Assembly: GCF_020085105.1 (NCBI RefSeq)
Contig: NC_058064.1
Span: 19,073,323 to 19,137,322 of the forward strand
DNA length: 64,000 nucleotides
Direction: 5' to 3'
Source of the DNA: Siniperca chuatsi
Lineage: Eukaryota; Chordata; Actinopteri; Centrarchiformes; Sinipercidae
The notes under the pieces were generated by a model that searched no databases, had not been told where the DNA came from, and saw only the letters and a list, made by a program, of their open reading frames with translations. Below, in pieces: positions 45,741 to 57,002 of the stretch; position 1 is the stretch's first letter; the number at the start of each line of letters is the position of its first letter. A program made the position numbers and the translations under genes.

Positions 45741-46854
45741 CAGCACGGGGGGAATTATTGGTTAAGTAAGCAAAATTATCTATAGGACCATCAAACACGT
45801 GAGCCTCCTGTTTAGAAGGGGTTTTAAGGGCCGAAAATAAATATATAAATACATAAATAATGATCTAATTAAATGCTTAAATATATGACTATATAATAAA
45901 ATGCTTAAATAAATTATTGTGCAATTGAATGCAGAATTGCCACCATAAATAAATAAATCACAAATTAAATGAGACATTAAATATATAAATGTTAAATTGA
46001 TTTGTATATTTATTTATTTATTCATTTAAATATGTATGTATTTACTTATTCATTTAATCATATATTTAGAATTTTCTTTTTATTTATTTATTTATTTATA
46101 TATATATATATATACTAAGTGTCTCCTATATCCAGTACCTGCTGCCTCTTCTTTAAATCATTTTACTGATGCATACGGGCCTTGAGGGAGAACAAATTAG
46201 TATTAGATGTGTCACAAACTGTGTCTCGCAAATCAGGGTAATCCTGCAGAACGGGTAACAGAAGCTGAACTTTTGGGTAGGCTATAAATGTCTCGGTGTA
46301 GTCATATTGTTGAAGGGGGCAGATGGAGAATGTGAACTTTCAGCTCTCAGCTCTCCTCACCACCTCAGATTAATCCCTGAGTTTGGAGTTTGCTTGGATT
46401 AATAAAGATAACATAAATACAGCATGTTCCTTTGTTTTAGCCACCAACCCTGTCGTTACTGTCAGACATACAGGAGGAGTGCACACTCAGGGTGCACAGG
46501 GATGAGCGCCTTCAACAAGGTTTCGCTTAGGAGTTATTGATCCTGGAAGGTTAAATCTGTGGATATCTTTCCAACTTTACGGAACTTGCTGAAAGCTTAC
46601 AGTATTGGGAGAACAATAAAAAATAAAGATATTTTAAAGATCCACAACTTGTTGTTTCTTCATTGTGCGCGTTTCTAAACCTAATTAAGTAGTTTTGTTG
46701 CCTAAACCTAAATCTCACAAGAGTTTCTGCAAATCCAGGACCCAGTGTCTTAGCTTCTTTATCAAAAAACAATACTTCAGTATTCTATGCTTAGGACGGT
46801 TTATTAAAAGAACTTTACATCACAGATAATCAGATGGCCACTCACCACAGGCTT

Positions 46855-47655
46855 CTGTGAGTATTGTTTGATGAGAAGCTGACTTGGAGGCAGCACATCG
46901 ATAAAGTAAAGGACAAGTGTAAAAAGGTCAACAATCTCTTAAGGTGCCTGTCAGGGCGAGACTGGGGAGCAACCAGTGCATCATTGGTGAATGCATTATG
47001 AGCGCTACATTACATTATGGATGTGTAGTTTATATGCCAGCAGCAGAGAGTCACCTTAATAAGCTGGATGTGGAGCAGGCACAAGGACTAAGAATATGCA
47101 GTGGAGCATTTAAATCCTCTCCAGCAGCCGCCATACAAGTTGAAATGGGGGAAATATCATTATGGACACGAAGAGTGAAATTTATGCTTGGCATACTGGG
47201 TTAATCTGCAGGGGCACAGTAGCTCTCACCCTGCTAAGGCCATCCTGCAGGACTGTTGGGAGCCCAGTAAAACCACTTTTAGAAGCTTTGGATGGATCGG
47301 AGATATAAAAGCAGAAAGTGTTGATTTATGTAACATACAATACAGTCCAACAGTCCCACCTCCAGCTATTCCTCCCTGGTTATTTGTGATGCCAATAGTA
47401 GATTTTAATATACAGCAACAACTGAAGAAGAAATCTGAACAGTGATCAGCTGGAAGGATAGCACAAAATTACAGGAGCTGCAGTGTTCATACCACAATGT
47501 GAAGGAGCTATTAAGAAAAGAACCACAGATCACTTATCAGCATATACAGTTGAGCTCATAGCTATTTTGATAGCTTTGCAATGGTTTGAAGAAAACAACA
47601 AAAATAATGCACTTATTGCAGCTGATAGTTGAGCAGCACTCACAAGTATTTAATC
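46855..47655 (+). mobile_element. I-clade (Nimb/jockey-like) LINE C-terminal fragment
   Basis: Encodes the RT thumb region (LTWRQHIDKVKDKCKKVNNL, LDVEQAQGLRICSGAFKSSP, WVNLQGHSSSHPAKAILQDC). Downstream lie traces of an RNase H domain (HLSAYTVELIAI-like), in several frames with stops. Presence of RNase H points to the I clade. Confidence 0.7.
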
Positions 47656-47849
47656 TGTGAAATCATGCAGACAAGACCTTCTGTTTGAAATGCATCATTT
47701 AATATACAGCCAAATAACGTATTATTATCAAACCTGAGAAGCCAGGAAGTGTCAAACATCACCAAATATATCATTTTCCTAATAAAGAACGAGTCAAATG
47801 TAAATGGAAGGATTACCTCACTTAACTCACAGTGTGCTAATATCCAAGA

Positions 47850-48046
47850 TGCCAATTTATTTATATAGCGCCAATTCACAACAGAAGTTATCTCATTGCA
47901 CTTTTCCTATACAGCAGGTCTAGACTGTACTCTTTATAATATTAATTACAGAGACCCAACAAATCCCACCATGAGCAAGCATTTGGCGACAGTGGCAAGG
48001 AATAACTTCCTTTAAGAGGCAGACACCTCGGACAGAACCAGATTAC
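47850..48046 (+). repeat. Dispersed fish repeat, family F (copy 2)
   Basis: Highly similar to 19919-20100 over about 170 bp. It abuts an L2 3' end directly downstream. Confidence 0.7.
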
Positions 48047-48050
48047 ATTT

Positions 48051-48470
48051 CTGATCTTCTGCTGCGTTACAAACCATCCAGACCTCTCAGGTCGTCTGAA
48101 CAGGTCTGCTTTCTGTCCCCAGAGTCAAAACTAAACATGGAGAAGCAGCGTTCAGTTTTTATTTAACATATATCTGGAACAAACTCCCAGAAAGCTGCAG
48201 GTCTGCTGCAACTTCTTTTAAATCAAGGCTAAAGACTTTTCTGTTTGCCGCTGCCTTTTATTAAATCAAATAATAATTAATTACTTCCACTGCACTGTAA
48301 CTTTTACTCTCCTGTTTCATCTTGTTTTTCTTTTCTTTTTAACTCTAAGTGTTTTTCAATGTCTTTTTATATTGCCCAATGTTGCTTTTATGTTTTATAT
48401 AAAGTACTTTGAATTGCCTTGTTGTTGAAATGTGCTATACAAATAAAGGCCTCGCCTTGCCTTGTAGCAT
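48051..48470 (+). mobile_element. L2-like LINE 3' end
   Basis: Contains the terminal ORF2 coding region (RPSRPLRSSEQVCFL and later SFKSRLKTFLFAAAFY, in two frames). A 3' UTR follows, ending in TGAAATGTGCTATACAAATA and a CTTGCC-type tail. Confidence 0.75.
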
Positions 48471-50387
48471 TATAAGATGCCCCTCCATCACACACAAACG
48501 CTTAAAATGCACATCACAGACTTGTCTTTGTTCCATAGTATACAAAGATTGGTGAAAATGTGAAATGGGATTTAAATACATATCTTCAAATATAGTTCAA
48601 ACTACTGTATCTCTTGCAGGATAAACTAAATAATATATCTGTTTTTTCTTGTCCTATATCTATATATAATATATCACCTCATTATTTTCACTTCCTTCAA
48701 AAAATGTTTATTGGTGACTTTATGTGCTCACGGAGAACACAGAAGACAGCGATATTGTTAATTATTGCAGTGCAATAAGTATTGAATTGTTGAAAAATTG
48801 CAACAAAAATCTTTTGTTCTTTTTATGGGATAGAAGCAGCAGACAAACAGGTTGCTGAGTGATGTCTGAGAGAGAGGAAGGTGTGCAACAAGAAAACATT
48901 TGTGAAATGAACAACAAGCTGCACGTCAAAACACGTAAAACATTATTATGACATGTTAAGAGACACCTACCGTCTTTCTTCAGGCACCAGTCCCGTACAT
49001 CAGCAGCTCTCTGTGGAGCTGTTTTCTGCACGGTCAGTGTAAAACAAATCAAATGCATGATATGAATATTTTATATTGATTGTTATTTTATAATCTAATA
49101 ATCTGTGGCTAGTTTTCAGAGCACAGACAAGTGTATGTGTTCCTGCTGTTTCTCTGTTCTATGATAGAAGATAAACTGAGGGAGGTATTTCTGCCGGGTT
49201 CTGCTTAGGCCTATTATTAGAGGCGTGGAAAAAAAATAGTTGAGGGGAAATCCTCACTATTAACTCAGAAATGTAGAATATCCCTGAAAACGGCAGGGGG
49301 CAGCCGCGCTCCTTCACTTGCTGTGTTACTACAAGAAAGGACGTCAATCGAGTAAATCCCGGATGTTTGGTTACGTACTATTCAAAATAAAAGCTCAAAG
49401 CTCTTCATTTGTTAAAATTGATTTAAAATATTTTCTTTAATTAATCATCACCTGCATATAAGTGGGCTATAGGCAAGATTTATCATTACTACTCCACAAG
49501 GTATGTGTTAAATCACTCAGAACACACTTTTTTCTCAGCGCATTAACATTTACACCCAAGTATTTGCAAAAAAAAAAAAAAAAAAAATCATTGAAAGCCC
49601 TCAAAGTCGGCCTTACTGAACAAAAGCGACATTTAAAGAAAAGAGCAGTCGCTGTAGTCCTAGCCCTTTCAATGCTGATCCATAATGTATATAAGTCCAC
49701 AATGTATAGCTCCAGGCATGCAAATGCCACACTAGATTTGTGGCTTTTTCTTGTTTTGTTTTCATGCTGAGTCTGAGATGAAGACCATGGACAACAGAAC
49801 CTTACAGCAAAGCCAAGTCAAATAAATTGGGTAAAAATGTTTATATTTTGACAGATCAACACTTTCTTGGCTGGGTGCAGAGTGCAGACTTCCTGGAGTC
49901 TCTGCTGGTGGACAACCATGTGGATACAATCCAAAAATTGCCGGATTCATGCAAGTACATCAACTTCATCAAATATGCGAACTGCTTCAAGTGCTACATT
50001 TTGAAATAATAAGAGATAAAGAAAGTTTGTTTTAAAATTGTATTTATTCATTTATATTGCATTAGTATTGACAGAGGGGTGTGATCAAAACCACTCGACC
50101 ACAACTTCCAACATTAACAGAACCCACGGCTTCCGGAAAACCCTCAAGGGTCCAACTGACAGCAATTGCATGTTTGTTCCTCTGCCCTCTAGAAAGCAAT
50201 ACAGGATGCTAGATTTGAAATTCACATAGTCCTTGTACACCCATAGTTTCCTGCAAATTGTTATTTGATTTGATTAAAATAGGCTACCTCCACCACTTGT
50301 TTTTTCTTCTTCTTATTAATACGATATTAATTAAATACGATTTAATTTAGTTTTTCAGATGACTCTTTTATTCTGAAAACGTCCTTT

Positions 50388-50395
50388 CCGGAAGT
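50388..50395 (+). promoter_or_regulatory. ETS-type site in the ric3 promoter region
   Basis: CCGGAAGT, the consensus bound by ETS factors, lies about 210 nt upstream of the ric3 start codon. The flanking 50.39-50.76 kb is locally CpG-richer than its surroundings, and I see no clear TATA box. This fits a CpG-type promoter, inferred from sequence only. Confidence 0.35.
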
Positions 50396-50600
50396 CCTGT
50401 TCTTGTTATTGCAGCGGTGCAGCTGTTCTGAGCCGAACAGGCTGCCTTTATCTCTCAAATATCACCTTGTTTTTACTGTTGTCATTTCCACAGTCTAACG
50501 TTTGCCAGCGGCCTCCCGTCTCTTTAGCCACACACCTTTTAGCGGCTGGCGTTGCTTCTTTTCCGCGGGTGTCTCGTGCCGTTTGTGTGTTCACGAGAGG

Positions 50601-53600
50601 ATGGTTTTGTCAACATCACAACAAGTCGCCCTGGCTTTCACAGCCGTGCTTTTCACGTTTGTCGTCCTGCCCAGGTTGTTTGGCGTCGGCGGCGGGACCG
50701 GGACGAAGGAAACTAGATTTGACCCTCGCTACACCAGAAAAGGTAGGAAAACCTTTTGTCGCAGAGGGAAATTGCACACAACAGCATGGCTCACGTGCGC
50801 TTGTTCCCATATATGTCGTTTGTCCTCGAGCACTAAGTGTTTCCACTTTACATTAGCTATCGCGTGCACTGACAGGACAAGGTTTCCCGAAATAAAGGTC
50901 ATGACAGAAGACTACATGCACAGTTTATGGTCGAGACAGAAGGGATTTTGTACCACACACCTCAACGTGTGATTGTGCACTGATGTTCAGCGCCATTAAA
51001 GTCTAATAAAGTCCATCTATTAAAGGTACAATCCACTGTTAAACAGAAGCTACACTGCACAGTTCAAGTGATGTAGGACAGTAAAGTAAGTAATCTGCAA
51101 ACATTCATATATTTCTCCTTAAAGTGTAAAGCAGCATCACTATTAGATGATGTCATCAGATGCTGTCTTTTTGGTTTGGACTCCTTTCACAGTGATGTCT
51201 GCTAACTTCCTCTTTTCAAAGAGAATGCATGCATATGTATATTTAGAGTATCTGCGTTTGACTTTTTAGATGATCTGTACTTTTTAGTCCCACACTAGTG
51301 GGAGTGCTAGCAAAGCCGGAGCCATGCTCAGGGTAAAGAAATGTCACATCTGCCAGGTGTGGTCCGTCAGCTGTGCGTCATCTGTGGCCTGATGTCAAAC
51401 TTAAAGGGGTGCTGTTGATATCGGAGGGGACAAACTGTCCACTCCATCCAAGTTACAGAGCTGTATTGTTTAGGTCAGCAGAAAATCATTGCAGTTAGCT
51501 ATGTTAGGCATTAGGACTGGATCACACTTTTATGGAGGAGAAAGTCAATTTAGATTTTGTTCCTTTCATAGGCCACATTGACTATGAAGTAAAATGAAAT
51601 AATTTTACAAGCTTATTTTAGATTAGTACATATATGGTTTCGCATTTTTATCTCACAAATATAACTATCTATTTAAATTTAAAATCTAATTTAAAATCTA
51701 TTTAAGCGCCTTTCTAGTCTTCCGACTACTCAAAGCGCTTCACACACTACATTTCACATTCACTCCCATTCATACACTGATGGCAGAACTGCTCATCAGT
51801 ACAAAGAAACTAATTAATAATTCACACACTCACCCACCGAAGGCACAGCCCTCAGGAGCAATTTGGGGTTCAGTGTCTTGGACACTGGATGCTTCGACAT
51901 GTGGGCTGGGGGAAGCCGGGATCGAACCACCGACCTTCCGATTGAGGGACGACCCGCTCTGCCACTAACAGCCACCCAATCTGTTGTGGTTCCTAACTGA
52001 TACCCCCTCCAGGCAAGCATATTTTACCTAGAGATGGCTGACTGATGCCCTGTGACCTAGGTATCAGATGGGCTTTTATATTCTTCGTACACAGTTAAAC
52101 ATTAAGATTGACTGGCGATAACCATCTTGGGTGTGGGTGTAGTTCACTACCTTTAGACCACAATTTCCTGTGAATGTACAGTGACGGGCCAGATAAAAAA
52201 CTGAGCGTATGTGCTGCAGTTGTAGAATCTGGTGGTACCTCAGATAGCCTAAGAGAGGCTGCCTGAGGAAGACACGAGACTGGGTTCAAGAGCCTCGCCC
52301 AGTGTAATGAGGCGGCATCGAGCCTCTTCTAGCCCTATCACTTTAGCAACAACTCCAATTCAATTTGAGACTAATCAACTAAATTTACACCCTAGCATCA
52401 TTTCAAGACAAGATCAACTCAATTTTTAAATAGCAACAAATCAAATTCAGTTTAAGACAAAACAATTACATTTATCTTAAGCGTCCAGTATTAAAAATCA
52501 GGTAGTTAAACTGAGAATTGTACTGGTATACAACGCCCCTGCCTCCCCCCGCTGCTATGGCAACTCATATCAGGATATTTTCCTATACCACGCACAATCT
52601 GCTACCAGTGCCCTTTTTCCCCCAAATCAAAACCTGCATTGATGTACTTGGGGCAACGGAACAATCTGTAAACACAACATTGACATATTATCGGAATCAG
52701 CCTTGCCAAGTACACATACGAGGAATTTGCTTTGGTATTTTGGTGCAAAACAATAAACATAGTAGAAATATAAGTACTGCAGGTCAAGAATCATAAATAT
52801 AAAATATAAAATTGAGCATACCAGATGGTAATGGTGGAGGTGAGGATGGACTCAATGATGGATACAGTATGTTAACTGGAATGCTGTGGAGATATGACTG
52901 AAAAAGGTATGAGCTCAGATTTTAAAGCCCCCATCCATTCAAAAATGTGTTTGTTATTGTTCTTTCACTTGGAGCTTCACTTTGCAGAATGATACAGTAT
53001 ATGTGCAGAGAGTGACACTAGAAGGCTGTTTTCGCATTCATCTGTTTCTCTGAGCTCACCTTAAATCTCAATTTACCACGTGTACTTACCAGCAGGATTT
53101 AGTGGTGTTACAACTAGTTTGAAATGTACTGCAAATGGACTCATGTTCACGGTGCAGCAGTAAAGAGGAACATTCAGGGCGGAACTTTGGAGAACTTTGG
53201 TTTCAGTTTGGCAGATTGACTGTAACACTGGTTTACCCTTGCCTGAAGTGAAATTAAGCCTGAAAACCAGCCTGGCCAGGACCAGACTAGTCTGGAGGGA
53301 TACGTTTCCATGGCAACTTAGGTCAGACTTATTTAAACCTCCTTTAGGAAACATAATTTCCTGAAAACAAGCCTGATTTACTGGAGTAAGCCCGGTTTAA
53401 GTTGTAATCCTGTTTTATGAAACACTCCTCGGGACACCTCACAGTCTGGCTTAATATTTAACAGGAACCTCACCGTCTGTTTGTCCTCATGATGTATTTG
53501 TAGCCACAGGTTCGGGCCCGGGCGCAGTGAGAGGTCAGCCCATTAACTTGAACGCCCCCGGTTCACCTCAGACCCCTGAGAACGTGCAGCAGATGAAGAA

Positions 53601-56600
53601 GCTGATGGAACAAGAGCTGAAGAGTGACAAATACAAATCCAACAGCAACAAGGGCTACGTGTTCACACTGATGCCTCTCTACGCTATCGGAGTTGGAGTG
53701 TTTGCAGCCTACAAGTTTTTGAAGGTAAGTAAAGCTACCTGCAACACCAAATTACATTGAGAGAGTTTACAACTTTGAAAGGCGAACAGTAAGTGCAAAA
53801 TCTGTATTGCTTCATTCTTCAACTCACAGATCAAATCTGCAGATGACCAGGCACAAAAGGACAAATTTGCAAAAGGGGCCAAAAAATCAGTAGAGGCAGG
53901 TGTGTACCGCATGCATCGGGATTTCTATTTGCATATCTGTGTTTTCTTTGGTCAAGCACATATTTGGTTACCATGAGTAATTCAGAAGTGGGGTTTTATC
54001 CTCTTGTGTGTATGTGTTTGTTTTTGTGCAGAGAACCAGTTGAACGAGCTGGAACAAAGGCTAGCACAGACAGAGAGGATGCTCAATTCCATCCTCACCC
54101 AGCTGGACCCGCTCACTAACTGGTGAGTGGTGATCACACTCAGTTTGGGTTTAGGTGTGTATTTATGGAGGTGGTGGCTACATTAGTTATGACAATTCTA
54201 CACTAAACACATGTCTAAAAACATGAACTTTATAATTAAAAGGGCTGCACCTAACCTTTTTATTGATTTAATCTAACGATTATTTCTTCGATTAGCGGAT
54301 TAAGGTACTTTAAAACCCTTAGCGCCTGATTCCCGCAATTTGCAACAAAAATCACCCTCCCTCTCGGAGTCTTAACTCAAATTTAAAAACTGGATCGCGA
54401 ATAAACATCCATAAATTCGCTTAGAAATCATAGAAAAAAGACTCTCCTTATATCTGGCTCCTTGCCTGAGAATCATCAGGTTTTTAAGGTTTCAGTATCA
54501 AAGTAATCTAGTTATAGCTGTCTGTACATTGTTCAGCAAATGCTAATAGCTAATTCTGCATACTTGTAATGCCACGTGGCAAAAAAAATAAAAATAAAAA
54601 ATAGGATTAAAAAAGGGGCTCAAGTTGTAGCCCACAGCCTATGCTTTATGCTCCCATCAGCCTTTACATGAACAGGACCTTATCTTGCTCTTTCCATGTG
54701 AACTTGATGTGTGGGTTGATGTTATTGATGAAACTGCCCATGCTTAGAGCAGTGCAGTTTGGTGAAAGGGTTATTAGGGTAACTAATATCAGGCGTATTA
54801 CTATTTGCCATTGTATTTAACAGAGGCTAAAGTATAAAATATTCTGTTTTAATCTTTTCCCCCATTAACCATGTGTTTAAGTGACAGTTATCAACACGCA
54901 GTAAAATGTCTAAAATTTGGGTGAGCATCCCTATGGGCGCCCAGTATTCATGTTAAATGATGTTTTGACCTATCACTAGGCCCTGCAGTGGGTATCAGGC
55001 TGTGCTGTCATAAGTCTACTGGGCCTTGTACAGGTGACATCATTCTCTAGCTCTGACCTAACTTACCTTTAAGCTGTCTTTAACTTCTACTCTAACCCAA
55101 GCAAAAAGCAGATACTCTGCGGCTTGACCTGGCCTTATAGCTACATTGTAAACTGCTTTGGCTGGCCCGCTCAGTGGTCCAGCTGTCATCCCGACTTATC
55201 TAGCTGCACTAGTCTTACAAATAGTACTAGTTACATCAGAAAACGTTTCACACCATTCTCTGACCTAGTGCACCTTTTAAAGCGTCCTTGAATCCTATCC
55301 TCACCCAAGCAAAGAGCAGATACTCGGCGGCATGACCTGGCCTTATATCTGCATTGTATGTTTTCAGGTTAAACTACAGTGGCTGGCCCAATTGGCTTGA
55401 TAGGCGATTTCATCTGAATGCCATGGCCCGCTCAGTTGTCCAACCACCATGACTGTATATTTGGTCTTACCAATAGCCACTAATTAGCAACCCCTCTGGC
55501 ATGAGAAACTTTCCTTGAATTATGTCCCTTGACCTGTATTCCCCAATAAAGGAACATGGTATTAAAATGAATTTGTGTGTGAGTGTAAGAATGTGGTCAA
55601 GTCTGCAGGGTCATCAGGTGGGCACCCTCTCAATAACTGGTGTTTGGTCGAGTTGAGCCCGCGACTCAGAGAAGGCTCAACAGTGTGTTCCAGCGTCCCA
55701 GAACTACCCCCCCTCTTTACTTGCAACCACACACTCAACACAACCTTCCGTAGCACATCGTATTCACTTTTGTCTACAATATCACCAGCTAACATCATGC
55801 TAACCAATGTGCGACCAGCTAACACCATGTCAAGCTAGCCAGCATCACTGGCATCATGCTTCTCAACCCACCAAGCAACAGCCAAATAATCACTCTCAGC
55901 TACCTCATCTTAGCAAGCAACAAAGCATACATGATAGATAAGATAGCACCACATCATGTTAGGCTAACTAGCATGCTGACGATATGTTAGGCTAACTAGC
56001 ATGCCTATTGAGCCACCAGATTAAAAGAAAACAACCTGTTAAACTAACTAGCCTGCTAAGCTAACCAGCATACTTCCTGAGCCACCAACTAGTAATTACA
56101 GTTTCTTTCTCCTCCAGTTAAAGGGCTATGTGCTTACTACATGCTCAGAGTAGGTCCTCTGAGATAAGTTTGTTTTCATCCTCATGTAGTTTTCACTTCT
56201 CATTTCTCTTCAGCGTGAAGTCAGTGGCCCAGGAGCAGAAGAACGAGATCATGTCTCAACTCCAGACAATCCGGTACCTGATGAAGAAGAGAGGAATGGA
56301 CTGTCCACCCCTGAACATCAACGGTGGGCTGATCGACTGACTTTGACTGTGTTCACGCTGCAGGCTAATCCAGGTTTATCTCAAATCTGATTGGAGGAAT
56401 TACTATTTACACAGTTACTCGCCAGTGATCCGGTTTGACGCAGTGAACTCAGGCATCACAAACTTTTAGTAACCATGTTAGCATGCGTACACACAGTATG
56501 CTAACTGATGGCGCATTTTTCCAACAAAGACCCAAAACAGCAATCTGCAGGCTAGATAATAATATAATGATAATGCAGCCATGCTTTATGCTGCAATCAC

Positions 56601-56943
56601 GGCGTGCTCACTGTGTTGGTGTGGCATCAGTGTTGTGTGGACCACAACTTGAAATTCAACATGTGCAGCCTCATTGAGACACATCTATAGAAAAGTGTTT
56701 TGCATCTGATTTTACAATGTGGTTGAAGTCTAATTTGCAAAAAAAAAAAGCTCAGAACACAACCTTGCAGCAGTGTCCGATGACTGACTGCAAGTAAATT
56801 CCCATTAAACGTTCCTTTTCTTCCATCTAGTTCTGGGTGATAGAGATTGCTATTTATACTTCCAAAACACATTTATACTAAATAAAAGGTGGTCAGAATT
56901 GTATATAGCTTGACTGATGATTCTGGATTTATGAAGCAGATAC

Positions 56944-57002
<59 letters not shown>

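Larger units (their letters stand above)
38818..50600. other. cmah/ric3 upstream spacer
   Basis: The two genes are divergent here, so both promoters lie in this 11.8-kb interval, together with any cmah leader exon. About 39.1-42.3 and 46.8-48.5 kb are LINE debris. The stretches 44.8-45.07 and 45.82-46.13 kb are very AT-rich, TAAATA-type low-complexity sequence. The stretch 42.6-44.6 kb shows no gene; parts look like repeats but I could not classify them. Confidence 0.6.

Noticed and set aside
51918..51978. Possible tRNA gene on the minus strand
   Set aside because: A and B boxes are present, but the arms do not form a cloverleaf and a SINE body follows; it is a tRNA-derived SINE.
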